Positions 39,601-54,600 of a DNA stretch of 64,000 nucleotides are shown here, piece after piece. Source of the DNA: Gordionus sp. m RMFG-2023 (taxonomy: Eukaryota > Nematomorpha > Gordioida > Chordodea > Parachordodidae); NCBI RefSeq assembly GCF_954871325.1, contig NC_088777.1, positions 46,787,366 through 46,851,365 on the forward strand, given 5' to 3'. Made by a program: the position numbers and the translations under genes. A model generated the notes under the pieces. That model worked only from the letters and a program-made list of their open reading frames with translations. It was not told the origin of the DNA and ran no database searches. Each line of letters opens with the position of its first letter. Position 1 is the first letter of the stretch.

Positions 39601-42600
39601 ACGGAATTGACAAAATCTGTCACAAATACTGTCGAATTTCTGAATTCTACAATACAGAAGGAATGGGAATTACCACTTGTGAAAAACTTAGTTGATTGCC
39701 TTATCTTACATTTTCATCTTTGGCTAAATCCACATTCAATAAATTAATTAAGGATCGAGGACACGAATTCTTAGAGGTCATCTCATCTAAAAATTTTAAT
39801 TGAATAATCAAGAGCTCGGCTACGCTTTATGTAGGGCTAATTTATTTTTATTTACCATATAGATGCAGGGGCAATGCCAAACTGACGGTGACTTAGTGGC
39901 ATTACATCTTTTACATTTTAACCGCAATCCTGGTTGAAAGTTCGGCATGCTAAATGCAATCAAATAATATCCCTCACAATGAGGTAAGCTGCGTACCAAT
40001 ACATCAGAACCTTCTAATATTTCTCTACAGCGGACATCTTTAAGAATTACAATGAATTCCTTGGGCACAAGGTAAGTTTGTATTATAAGATTTCTCATGC
40101 ATAGACCAGAATTCTACATCCAAACTCAATAAGGGCGCAATTATCAGAGCTCAAAATTTTAAATTCGCCAAATATTCCGCGGACTCATCTTGTTAAATAA
40201 TCAGTTCCGCCCTATCAACATATGGCATTTGGCCAAAATTTTCTTCAAAAAACTTGTACGTCAAATCAAGAAAAATTCGGATGAACCTCGTGAAAGCTTT
40301 TATTTAAGACAAAGAATAGTAATAGCTATCCATAGGACAAATTACTTTTGTTGTAGTCCAAGATGATTAGCATTCTTCCAACTTAAGAACCACCCCCTCC
40401 CCCCTCCTTATTTCCTTTTAACATTCAATAATTGATTGTTTTTTAAAAAAAATTATATTCTTTTATATTTGGATTTTATATTGTTTATTAATATTAGAGT
40501 TGTCATATTAACTATTTCTATTATATTTCTCAAAGAACTGCAGAAATACCATTTGCCCAGCCCGGCCTGGATTTTTTTTAAAAAAAAAATTTTTCTGCCC
40601 GACCCGTGTTTTATATTTTCAGGCCCAGCCCGGATATTTTTTAAAAATATACTATATTTATTTTTATAGCTAATAATGACGATTCTCTACTATTTTTAAA
40701 ATAAATTCTTACTCTGATAACTGTTATATATGTATGTTACGTTCTTTTCGGCACAATAAGTTATTTTTTCAACGAGGTATTTTTTTTAAATTTAAAAATA
40801 CCGGATCCAGCATGTTTAGAAAGAGAGGAGTTTGGGTAGCCTATGTTTATTTAATATTCTTTATGTTGTAGAGGAACCTGCAAAAACAGAGATAATTATA
40901 CATATGCTCAATTTAAACAAGGACGCGAACGCTCAATTTATGTCCACTATTTATACATTTTAATTAGTTCAAAATTATTAAACATCGTCGCTTGATTATA
41001 TATTTTTTTAAAACAGAGACCTGCAGTCAAGAGTGATTCAGGGATTTATATTTGGGGGAAGGGAATTTTTGGCTCGGTTTCGATTTTTTTAAATGCAGAG
41101 TCCCAGGCATACGGATCTCTCATTTTAACCTTTGAGGATTTTTTTCTACACGTAAGTGGGTAAAAGAAACCGCCTACCTTCAGGGCAAGATTTTGACTTC
41201 AACTTAATTTCGGATAAAAATGTACATCATATATAAAATCCTGTAAACCGCCACCGGATTATTTAGAATAAGGTTTAGCTTAGTTTTGCTATAATTACAA
41301 GTTTCTTACCCGGTTTCTATGTGTATTTTATTATTTTTTTCTCCAAATCATTATTCCTTAGTATGTATATCTTCATAGTTTCTGTAAAAAATAATTCCTA
41401 TAGTTGGATAATGGCCAAAAGTCAGCTGATTCGGCTCAAACTACGGGCGGGTCCAACTAAAATCAGATAATTGACTATCTTCCATCTAAAGCTATTCTTT
41501 AGTAATATTATTAATATTAGCAGCTTTGCATTTATTTGTTTTTTTATCATTAAATTATTGCGATCCCAAATTGATTAGATAATCGTGGACAAATATAATT
41601 ATCTATTTTTGTAACATTTTTTTTGAAAAAATACGATTTAATATACATTTCTTGTATTTAAATTCCAAAAAGGAGAGTTATGTAAGTTAGCGAATAAAAT
41701 TTTTAATAAATTAATTCAACCCGGTAGCAGCACTGGTAAACCCGAGGTCAGGCACGATACAAAGTACACATTTTATTGGTTATTTAAATTTAACGTGGAA
41801 TTTTCAATAAAAGAAAAGAAAGAAAAAATTTGCCTTAAAGGACAATATGTATGTTAAATACAAAATATGACAATGCGTGTGTTTAAACGGTTTAAAATAT
41901 CTTTTAAAAAAATATATATATAAATTATCTAATAAAACATAGAATATAATATAACTATAAAATGTAATTAGTAATTATCGAACATTTCAAATAAAAATTA
42001 TCATTTAAAAAAAAATGCAATAAAAAAAATTTCGCAAATATTTTTTTTTAGTTCCTTATGAAATATTACCATGAATGAAACGAAAGAATAAAGGTAAAAA
42101 GAATAGGATAATAATAAATAGATTAGCAAATCGATAAAAAATAACATGATTTTAGTCCCGACCCCTTTCAATTTTGATGAAAATTAGTATTTATCTATAT
42201 TGGAAAAATTTTAGCCAAGATATTTTTGGAAATATCAAAGGGTCAAAGCACGAAAATTACCCTTTTTGCAAGTGTCTGTGTGTGATCATTAAATTAATAA
42301 TTATATATATATATACTTAAAAAAGCGCATTTTTATTTTCAAATTTCATAAATATTAAACCTAAATATCGATTTGTTTTTTTTTTATAGTAGGCAAAGCA
42401 ATATGCCATTACCGATTAATCTGTCCTCGCTTGCATTTTAAGGATAACTAAGGTTTTTTTGGGCCCGTCCCGGAAAAATATTTTACCCAGATTGTCCCAC
42501 CCTTAATTATTTTTTGTAGTACCGTTAAATTGTTCAATTTAATCCCGTGGCGAAATCAAGATTATAGTTGCCTAACTCTCGAGATTTCGCCAAGGGATGT

Positions 42601-45600
42601 CCAAATCTATCTGCCATCTATGAGCTAATATTTCAGGCTTGGGTAATACTTTTTCTGGCTAAAATCTTGAGTTATAGCCGCCTTCAATCTCCCCCTTATA
42701 TTCTGATTATTATGTACATGATCTTTATTGCTCACACTAGCTATCCACCTTAATTATAACCATCGTGGCCAAACTTTTCTCCATCTCGCCTTTTCAGCCC
42801 CCACGTCTTTAATCCATATAGAACAGTAGTTTTATCCCGATTTATATAATTCGCTCTTTAGCACAAATGGCATTAACACTTGTCAATTTCACCCTTTAAG
42901 CCTTCATTTCCGCTTCCCTAGTTTTTCTTTTTAATAAACTAAAACAGTCAAATTATCCTAATTAAAATGACCAAAATAACATGGGCTGAGCTTGACAATG
43001 GGCTTAAAAATAAATTACGTTATTTTTACCCATTCGAAGCGAGTTAAAAAAATAAGGAAATGTCTAACCGGACACGAAAAAGGTGTCCCCCTACAGATCT
43101 CCAAATCCTGAGATAGATTTATTTTTGGTTTATAAAGTTGGACTTGAATTTAATATTATAAAAATAAAGTTATAAATTAAAATTTTTTTAAAAAAAAAAA
43201 TATTGTATATATTATTTATTTGTTTATAAAACAAAAAATAACTTCCTCGAGGAAAATATAAATTTGCCCCCGATGACATACTATGAAATATTTTAAAGTT
43301 CCACGTAATATGGCTTATTTTTTTTGTTATATCAACCACGCTTCATTAATTCTTACGCCCTCTGATTATCTGGGATGGGGAGGGGGGGGGGTAGTGGGAT
43401 AATGTATTCGCTTAAATTGAGCAAATTAGTTATGGTTTTATTTGAACCTCTCAAATTTATACATTTTTTTTACTATGAATAAGTAATGCATAAATTATTT
43501 ATTAAATCAAGATTTTATACCTAGTTTTACGGTTCTTGGCCGTTCAGAATTTTTTTTATACGTATCTCAAGCCCGGCTCGAAATTCCACAAGTTTAGAAT
43601 TTCTCGAATTTAAAATAATTTACTTTTGATTTGATCGGAAATGTTATTCCAACATGTGTAGAGTACCCACACTGTGAATTCCAAAAAATTCTGCATTTGG
43701 AATTTACCTTAATTTTTTTTGTATATTTTCTCCATGTATACATTAAAAAAATATAGTAAATTGCTTGAAATTTATAGGGTTAGGTGATCTCTACCACTGG
43801 AAGATATATGGTTGAATTGGATTTATATGATTTAGAATCAAGAGATTCTAATATCCTAAAATTATACGTATATATTTTCATAGCGGTGTCGGCCATAAAA
43901 CGTTGAAATAAAGTATATACTCCTCTGTACTTAAACATATGCTGTTACTTATAGTTTATGACATTTTAACTCATATAACGTTTTATATTAAAGTTTGAGA
44001 TGAGAATATATCAATGTTATTTTAACAATTTTTTTGCAAGTCAAATAATTTTATTTTCAAACAAATTAAAAAATATGGAAATGTTTTAAATTAAATCTGC
44101 ACAACACTGTATTACCGTATATTTATTAATTATTGTTAACATTTTTTTAAGCAAATAAAATCTTCCAGAAGCACTTTTCTGAGAAAATGATTAATATGAA
44201 ATTGAAATTCGGTTCAAAATCCTATTTATATATATTTTTTTAAAAATATATTTTAATTTTAATGAGAGAAATAAGAATTTTATAAAAAAAATTTATATAG
44301 ATACTTGTAATTTTTTTTAATATTAATTGATTATTTTTTTTTATGACCTAAATTATTAATTGAAATCGAAAATGTTAATTAATAAATTTAGAAATAAAAC
44401 ATGGTATTATTTTCAAATTTTTGTGTATTTTTAAATATCAGGATTTTTGAAATGATTTATTTTAGAGAAATATATATTTTAGGAAAATCAATCATAAATT
44501 ATAACGAATATCTCTCATAGATATAAAGGTTCACAGTAGAGTTATATAGGGTTGGCCTGTCAAACCCGACCTGCGGTGACACCGTCAATAAAATATATAT
44601 TCGGCCCATGGCCTTAGAAATATGAATTATTACCTTCCTAATCTTACTATTTTTTTTTTGCCTTTTATAAAATGTATTTAAAAGAAATCAGGAGGTTATT
44701 TTTTTCTTATAATATTTTGTAATAAATAAATATTTAAGAGTTTGAGATTTTTTTCCTAATAATCTTTTTAAAAAATTCGGGTCGGGACGGGCCTAGATCT
44801 ACAAAAATGTACCGCCGGGGCGGGTTTTGGCGGACAATGATTTTGCAGGTCTCTAGTACCGGGTTCGGTTTGTTTAAAGCTGGTAAAAAACCGTTTGCAT
44901 ACATAACCACAATTGTACAAGGAGACATTTTTTTTAGAGCTGTTTTATCACTAAGAACCATGTAAAAATTCTTTTTTAAAAAAAATATCTTTATAACATA
45001 CAAATTTGCCTAATTTATACATTATAACAATTTAGGTATATTACGATATGTATAAATAATTATTTAGATTATTTTCTTACAAAATATGAGCCCATAGTAA
45101 AACGATTAAAATATTTCCCACAATTCTCTCCTTTCAAATTATATTTAAAGTAAGATGTTAGGATTAATATTTAATCTATGGTACTGTTAATAGAAAACTA
45201 AATTATATTACATTAATGTTTAAATAGTTGAATTTTGATTTCGATTAATATGTAAATTTACATATTATACATCTTAATGGATTGGAATTTTTTTTTGATA
45301 TAAATAAATACTTAAATATGGCTAAATATGTGACAAAAATATTGACAATTTTGTTCAATTTTGAAAAAGGGTGGCCAATAAGTATAAATTTTATAGTTAG
45401 GAATACTTCTCCATGCTTATGGACACTTGGCACCGTCAGATAAAAATTAGAAACGGCGCGGTTAGCGTGTCAAAAAGTTCAAACTGGTTCACATACATTT
45501 TTAGAGGTTCGGGTAACAAAATGATTTTTTAACACTTCCGGATCCGTTAATAACGGTTATTCGGTTTGAATCCTTGCCAACCCTGCATTCACAATTAGCG

Positions 45601-48600
45601 CGAATTCGCGAGAATATACAATACAAGCTGCGAAGAATAAAGTATATTCGTATACATCGGTCATGCGTCCAGTTCGACATTTTTTTATAAAAAGAATTTT
45701 TTGTTTTATACGGAGTGTCCAAAACTTGAAAAAAAAATTGCAAAATTAGTAAACAGTAACAAAAATATAGAAATAAGCCTTTATTTTTTCCTATCGAAAA
45801 TTAAAAACATGTCCGAATTTTTTATCATTTTTTTTTGAAATTTTTAAAAATTTCAAAATTTTCTAATATTCTCATTTTTTTAAAAAAGTTTAGGACGCAG
45901 TCTTAAATAAAGAGAAGCATTATGTTTCGTTTATAGTAAACGCTAAACGTTGCTATATCGCTTAATACTTGGTTTAAATTATACAACTATGCTTTGGTTT
46001 AGCCCTCGCGTTTACTATAAACGGGGCTTGTAATAATTTGAGATTTTTGCCGACATCCCAGTTTCACCCGATCAAAGAAAACCGTTAGCAGAGTCGGACC
46101 CGACCCGAATAAAAACCCGATTGAGTCCAAATAGAATGTCTGCATGGCCAAGTTGAAATCCGAAGTGTTCTTAATTTTTGATGGAATATTAAATTTCTAT
46201 TGATTTAATGTGCATGTAGATTAAGGTATTTTGTTACACCTATTTATTTATTTATTATCAGAAAAGGGCATACGGGGAAGACCTGATGGAAAAGGTGTTT
46301 TTACATTTAGATCTCATCGAAAAGGATTACTTCGGGCTACAGTTCATGGACCATTTGCAAGTTTCGGTGAGTCCTTTTATATTTATTTATTTACGAACAA
46401 ATTAAATAATTGAAAGAAAAGGGGTGATTTAAAAAAAAAGAAAGATAGAAGAAATAAAAGAAAGAAATCAAATAGAATAGAATAATATGAAAAGGGAAGA
46501 AAAAATAACAGAATAAGAAATTAGAAAATAAAATAAGTAAATGTTAAAACAGATTAAAAAGAAAATATATATAAACTATAACGTTTTAAAAGTTAATTTA
46601 ATATAAAAAGAATAAGGGATTAGCGCAACATTTTTTTATATAATTTAAAAAAAAAATTATTATTTAAAATTATGAAGTCTTACTTTGCGTGATATAGAAA
46701 TCTTGAATAAATTTTTTAAACTTATTATATACTACAATTATCATAATTATTTATTAATTATATATTGATACCTAACTTATATATATAATCCTTATATAAA
46801 ATCTATGAATTTGGAAAAAAAAAATTTTCTCCATTATTATATAATACGTAAACTTATATAAGCTTTGCAATAATTTCTTTAAAAGGTATTTATTTGTACC
46901 GTTAATTCCTATTTTATAAAATAATTTAGGAATTTTATCGTGTTATTTTCTTCTTCTTCTTTTCGCTATTAGGATTAGGATTAATTAGTTAAATATCTTT
47001 CCTATTATTCGACAAGAAAAAGCAAATTCAATAAAACTTATCAACTAAAAATACTTTATTTGTGTAGCCCAATTTTTTGTTTTTAAATTGACCAAACTCT
47101 AAAAGGAGATTCAAATCGACAAAATTCCAAACAATAATATATTAATTATTTTTTATAATTATTATATTTATGTGAGTATGTATACGATTATGAACTTTGA
47201 AAAAGCAGTGAATTAAATTAAAAACAGATTTAGAAAAAATTTATTAGGCATAGCTTTTGCTATCAAGTTATCAACCTATATATTAATTATATTGTTTTTT
47301 ATAAAAAAAAATTATGTTTGAATAAAAAAATAAACATAATTATTAAAAGCATTGGCTCGACCCTACAAAATTAGTCAAAAAGCAAGTTAAAAGTAAATAA
47401 TTATTTTCATTATACTTTTTAATTTTTACATCTAATTTAAATATGTCATCGATCCGGTTAACACCAAGGCCTGATACTATAATTATTATAAATCTACAAA
47501 TATTGTGAGATTTTATGGGATTCATACCACGTCGTGTTCTAGCATCTTTTGCTAGACATAATGCCAATACTTCCTTTGAAGCCAAGGGCAGAAAATGTTA
47601 TGATCAAAGTTTGGAGCCCAGAACCCCCTCCCCCTATAAAAATTTTAGAAACATAAATCGATTCTCTAACATAATTAGGTATCAAAAATTTATTCCATTG
47701 CTTATTAACAGATTTTGAAGCCGTAAACCATTTTTTTTAAAAACCCCCAATGGATCGAAATCACTTCCTGCAACCAAAACTCTTTTAATTTACTCCACGC
47801 TCCAAACTCTGCTTAGAATATGCGGGTAGGGACGCGATAAAGCCATTATAGGTACAACAGAGCTACGCTAGGAATTTCTCATTTCCATCTAATTGGATGT
47901 TAATAAAAGAATTTTTGGCAAAAAAATATGAGAAGTCCATTACACTAGGGTAAGCCGCACGTACGCATAATGGTCCAAGGGCTTATTATTTAAACGTCTT
48001 TGGGCTGATTGAAATGGAATGTGCCAAGATTAACAGCTCACACCCATAACCTAATATTTATGTTTAATTACATTAAGGACCGGGGTACGACTAACTTAAA
48101 TTTATTGTATATCTGTATTTAATGAATTAATGATTATCTTGTTGAAGACATTTCTAGGATCGTCTTATTTGTAGTGATAGTTGAGATTAAATAAACAAAG
48201 TGGTAAGGTATGAGGCGAGAGAATGGGGTTTTATATTAAATATAACTCATATTTAATCTTAAAAAGCTTCTTAATTCATTTTTTGTTATTGTTTAATTTT
48301 ATAAATTGTCTTCAATTCATATTCAAATCTGTAACAAGTCCTTCAATACTCGGTGAAACCATAGTGACGTACTTGCTATACGTCTTTCCATTTAAAGAAA
48401 AGAGATGAGCAAAATATCCAGACTTACATAAATTTTCGCGCCTAATTTATATAAACGAAGTTAATGTCAGAGCGGCCGATCCGAACCTGCCTGCCAAGGA
48501 TATTAAAAGGGTGTTTCTATCCATCACGGCCTAGCTTCTAAAAAGCTCTTGATTTTTTTTTGAAAGGAAAAGTCTTAAATTTGCATTATTCAAGGTTTTA

Positions 48601-51600
48601 AAAAAGCCGACGGTCATGATCATTCAGCTATATACTATTGACCGCCATCATTTGTCGTAATTGTATATTTTATCGTTATATTTTTTTTTTTTAAAATGAA
48701 TGCTGGATTGAATGATACAAGTTGGTCCTCCTTACACTCTTAGTTTTCGCGTCAAATTTTATTCCTCAGAACCGAACAATTTAAGGGAAGAATTAACGAG
48801 GTTTTAAACCATTTTTTGAAAATATACATATTATATTCATCAGAGATCTTAGAAAAGTTTTATCGTAAAAAAAACATAAAACCGGGGTTGGTTCTGGTCT
48901 AAGAAATTTTTTTTTATACTACAAAATTCGGGCCCTGCATATTTATAAAATTAATTTTTTTTAATTAATTAAAATTAATCAGTTGAAATAATCATATGAC
49001 CAGTTTAAAAGTCCTTTTACCACGCATATTTCTAAATTCCCTTTTCGAACAATTTACTAAACATGGTTAAAGTTTATTCAAATAAAGAATTTTTTATGAA
49101 TTCCCGGGTAGAGTGGTCAACAATATAAAATACGCTCGGGACGTAAGATTGATCTAACCATGTTAAAAAAAAATTTTTTTTTAAAATAGATATCAATTCT
49201 TCCTCCAGCTCAAGAGGGAAATATTAACTGGCAAATTACCATGTCCTTATGAAACCTCCGTCGAATTATCTGCTTACGCCTTACAATGTATTTATTTTAA
49301 ATTTTTTTCCTCCCTTTTCGGAGTTTGGAAACCGAAAATTAATTTTAAAATTTCCAGGCTTCCGGAACCGGTTTGCATCTGAATGAATTATAAACCGCAT
49401 CTGAATCTTAATATCAACTAAATATAGAAATAAGTATTTTAATAAGTGCAGAAATGATTATAAAGATCTTTGATATAATATTCTAATAAATTTTTTTGTA
49501 ATATACCGAAAAATTATATATTTCAGGATTAACGAACGTACAAAAATTCATTTATCTATCACAACAAAATTTTAGCAATGAATTAAAACTTATTGCAAAA
49601 TATTAATAAAACTAAAAAACTAATAATTTAAATACAAACAAACAAAAATTGCCGATTTCAACCCTACTTTCCAGCCTATAAGTTATGTTGAGTAATGCTT
49701 CTCAAAAGTCAGGATCGTGCATTAAATGTTTGCAGCAGTTTTTTTGTTAAAGAAATACTAACCTTAGTGTTGGTTCTAGAGGCCGCTCCGAAGCCCGAAA
49801 CCGAAGATAAAAATTATTACCTGCCGGCCTGAAAAACCCGATAAAGAATTTTTACTGTCGGTCCTTTCGTCCGGGTCACGCCTCCCCCTAGTGGTGGAGG
49901 GGGGGATTCTCTTTAAATAAAGAACAACATATTATTTTAAAGATTTATAACATAAATGTAAATAATGGTAATATAATATCGTAGCATTTAATTGTAGTAT
50001 TCGATTTTCCTATTTTATTTTAAGCCGAACTTGGTGATTACAGTGAAGACATCCACACTCCCTCCTTTATCTCGGAATTCAGATTCGTTCCCGATCAAAC
50101 GGAACACATGGAATTGGACATCATAGAGGCGTACAAACAGAAAAAGTATATGGAAATTTTTGTTTATTTATTTAGTTTTGTAAATTTGTTATGCACGAGA
50201 AGCCATCGGCTGTGTATTGTAGTGTTCTATATATCGCCATGTTCTAGGGATTTGATAACTAAAATATTTTTATATCTATAATTTTGAAGCAAATTTACTA
50301 TATTTAATCCGCTTATTTATAAAGTTTTGCAGTGGAACCGTACATTTAAAACGTTAAAAGCGGAAAGCGTTAAAACGATAAATACAATATTTACTAAAAT
50401 TTAAATTTCGAATTATTTTTGCTTTTTTACGCAGAGTGAATATAAAATTTATTTGCATAAATAAAAAATAAATGAAAAGTCAACATTCTAAATATTCCGT
50501 TAGTTAATCTCTTTACTTAACTTGAAAAAAGAAGGAAAGAAAGAAAGAAAGAAAATAAAATGATAATTTTTTTAACCCTGTAAAATATAATAACCAAGGT
50601 TATTTCAAAAAAATGGATCAAATTTAATTTTAATAAGCAACACATTAGATTATATTTTTTTGTCCTGGTTTGCCTTATTTCTAAACAATAATCTGTATAC
50701 CCGTACATATTACTTCCTCTAATCGGCTTAAAAAGATAGAAGTTATTTCGGTTAACGTTGGTAAAATGTCTTTGTCACTCTTTCCAAACCAAGACATTTA
50801 TTTAATGTACACACTTAAAACAAACCAAAAATAGGGTGTCTTAATTCAAAATCTATTCAACCTGGGGAAACAAAAATAAATTTTAAAAATGATACCTTTA
50901 TTTACTAATATACTTATTTTTAAAAAATAAATTTAGGAATCAAACACCCGCCCAATCCGAAACGAATTACCTAAATAAAGTCAAATGGCTGGATTTATAC
51001 GGAGTCGATTTTCACACTGTTTTGGTAAAGCCATCAATTCTTTTATTTTTTGTTCTGTGTATTATACCTTATTTTTAAAGTCATTTGAATAGAATAGTGA
51101 AGTTCACAGTTCAGTCTTTGGTTCAGGCCGACCGAACCGGAAAACGGTCCTCAAATAAAAGACTGATCAACGTAGTCCTAATAGAAAAAGTTTGATATGT
51201 CAATCGGCCCTGGTCTTAGACCCATAGAACCGTAGACCGTCACTGAAATAGAATCAAAAAAGTTTAAAGATATATAGAAGAAAAATGAGGAAGAATTTGA
51301 TTTAAAATTATTAAATTTTTTTATAAAGGAGGATTGTTTTGGGGAAATGATTCGATTTCCCTAAAAATCATTATTTCATGATTAATAATCTTTAGGGTAA
51401 AGATGGATTTGAATACAGTCTTGGACTTACGCCTAGCGGTGTTCTAGTTTTCGAGAGGAAGCAAAAGATCGGATTATTTTTTTGGTAATTATTTATTTCT
51501 TATTTAATTTAAACCTTGAATCCGAGACTTAGAGAGATAGAAAATTTGTGCTCAGCCAAGAATTTTAACAAATATTCAAACTCGATTCGGAATATATTTG

Positions 51601-54600
51601 CTACTTTATTGACCCGATAATTTTTTATAATTGTTTTAAAAGGTAAATGGTAAAATATGAGCAATAAAGGAATATTTAAACGGTTTAATATGATTCTCAA
51701 AACAAATTTCTTTACTACCCAGATTTTTTATTTTTTTTAAAAAAATAAATTTAAGCTCGGGCTGAATTTTTAAAATCATACCATTTTTGGCCCGTTCCAT
51801 GATTTAATCAAATCGATTAAAATCAATTATTAATTTGATTAGAAATTATTCTTTTTGCTTGTAATTTAAATTATTAGTTCTAATTTTTTAATTAAAAAAC
51901 ATCTTAAATTGTAATTAATTGCTAAAATTAATTAATAAAAATTATTTTTATAATAATTGTGTTAATCGTAAAATTTATTTTTTAAAACAATAGAGTTGTT
52001 TAAAAACGAATAACCAATAATCGAAAAATATTACGAAACCTGTAGATTTTTACTCACAGATGGGATAAAGGTTTGGACATCTATTAACGAAATCTTTAAT
52101 CTTGCGTAATATTAGTTTGGCTCAAATTTTAATTTGAAATTGGTTAAATCAAGCCGTTCAACAACACTAATAATAAACTCACATAAAAGAAAATATTTAA
52201 AAATAATTATTGCTTAAAATCTATGGAAGATTTATACTTTGTCCTTTATATAAAATTATGATATTAAGAAAATTAAATGCAAGTTTATCAATTTTTATTA
52301 TCGTCGTTCGTCATTCTTTAAGTTTGTGTTGTCAAAACAACTGAGCTACACCTATTCTTCACATTCCCATCACCGGTAAATTTAAAATTAGAAGAACCAT
52401 TCACCATTTTTTGGACAGACTGTAGTTATCTATGCTCACATAAGGACTAGCTCCATGCTTAAACGTTTAAGGGCAATGAGGATAGTGAAAATACTCGTAC
52501 CCGATTTAAATAAGATTTTTAATTGGGAAGTGGTTTGGCAAAATTAATTTTTATGTTTTTCTTAGACGAAATTAATTAACTTTAGCTTTTAAGTTGATAT
52601 AAGAATTTGTACTTAGATATATTAAGTTTAATGAAGTTAAATTATGGATAGAATTAGTTTATAGGAAAATACATTCGTTTAATACTTCTGACTAAGACAT
52701 TTTATTAAAATAATTTTAAATTGTGGTTAAAAATGCTCCGAAAACAACAATAAACAGATACAAGTTTAAATTTTTTTTAATATATATATTCTAAAATGAT
52801 TTTAAAAATTTATTTATAAAATTCAAAGTATTTAGGGTAGAAGTGTTTTGCAAACTTGATACAATTGCATGTATAACTCTTTATTTCACTAATATTTTGG
52901 GGTGAGTCAAATCATTTTATTAAACTCAATTTTCTCACGCAAACCACACTTGGGATATTTGTTTTCCTCATTTCATTATGGGTAAAGTCCCATTCTTCCC
53001 TTATTTCCTCCTGATACTGGGGTCTATAAATATGAATTAAATCATAGAGAGAATAATAAATTTTTTTAATAATTTAAAAATAAGTTAACACAGGTAGTAT
53101 ACATTTATTAATATATCGCAGGCCAAAAATCAATCGATTTGACTTCCGGAACAAGAAATTGATATTGGTTGTCGAAGAGGACGAGTACATGTCAGAAGAC
53201 GAAAACAATGACAATCAAAATTACGAAAATGGTTTTTAAAAGAAATACATTATTTATATTTCAATTTCTTATTGATTATTAAAGCTAAAATATATTATGA
53301 GTATTAGGGGTGGGACCAATACCAATATAATATTGGTTTACAATACCAATACCAATATAAACCAATATATATTTAAATATTGGTATTGCTTTTACAACCA
53401 ATACCAATTACCTAAATATATTGGTTTTGATATATTGTTTAAATACAATTTTAACCAATACCAATACCAATATTAAAAATATCATAATTATTTGGGTTTA
53501 TCGTGTATAATTATATCGTGGTATTTTTTTTACTTTCATTGCAAAAACTGATTACATCTGTTATTTCTTCCAAATACTACTGTGATATCAATATTTCTGT
53601 TATTTATAATTATAGTTTATTTTTATTATGGAAGTAAATTTTTTACATGATATCTATAAATTTTATCTATTTATTTAAATAAATGAAGACCAAATAGAGT
53701 TAATAAATATAGATGCTGTTGGTACTAATAATAATAGCGATAAGGAACAAGAAGAATTATCAATATCTGATAAAAGACGAAATTCAGCAAAAATTTGGGA
53801 ATTTTATATTACTTGTGATATTAAAAAAAGGCAATTTGTAATAAATGTAAACTTCCCAATTTTGGAACCTCATAACAATGGACTTGGTCCTCTCCAAATA
53901 AAATACCCTTTATGGGCATAACAATTCATTATATTCATAATGATTTTAAATTAATTAATCATTTATTAGATTTTATTCCTTTTAAATCAGCACATAATTA
54001 TATTAATATTTTTAATTCTGTATTAAAAGTAAAATTTGAAATTGATTTTTTTTGCATTACATTAGACAATGCAAGTAATAATTTAGCATTTCTAAAAATT
54101 TTAAAACAAAAAGATAATTTTGATAATGTGTGCAAATGCTTTTGCCATATTATACATTTGGCTGTCATGGCTGCATTGGAACCCTTAAATACAACTTTAA
54201 AAAAAATAAGAAATTTTTAAAAAATTTTTAAACTTTTTATATCTAAATTTGATAAACTCGAAAAAATATATCTTGAAAAAAATCCACACTTAAAATTTCC
54301 TCACCCAATTTTGGATATACCAACACGTTGGAATTCAACATACCAAATGCTTGAAAGAGCAATATTGCTCAAACCCTATTTGACAACATATACCAATCAT
54401 TTACAAAATACCAATCAAGAAAATTTTATTAGTGCCTTAGCCTGGAATAATATAGAAATATACCGAGAATTTCTGGAACCATTTAATTTTGCTACAGAGA
54501 TGGCCTCATGTGCTAATACTCCAACAATTATTCCTTTATATTACAGTATTTTTGAGCATGTGGAGAGTTATAATAATAATCCTAATGCTATTTTAAAGAC

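Noticed and set aside
45501-45743. 80-codon minus-strand frame with several cysteines
   Set aside because: No domain resemblance and no supporting context in the intron.
47515-47718. Open frame [20 protein letters not shown] after exon 3, with an antisense counterpart
   Set aside because: It does not fit the FERM protein or a family I know, and lies wholly within intron 3; probably a repeat relic.
48470-48535. [12 protein letters not shown] as a candidate for the missing FERM N-lobe exon
   Set aside because: The phase did not fit the next exon, and the true segment [14 protein letters not shown] was found at 47350 with correct phases on both sides.
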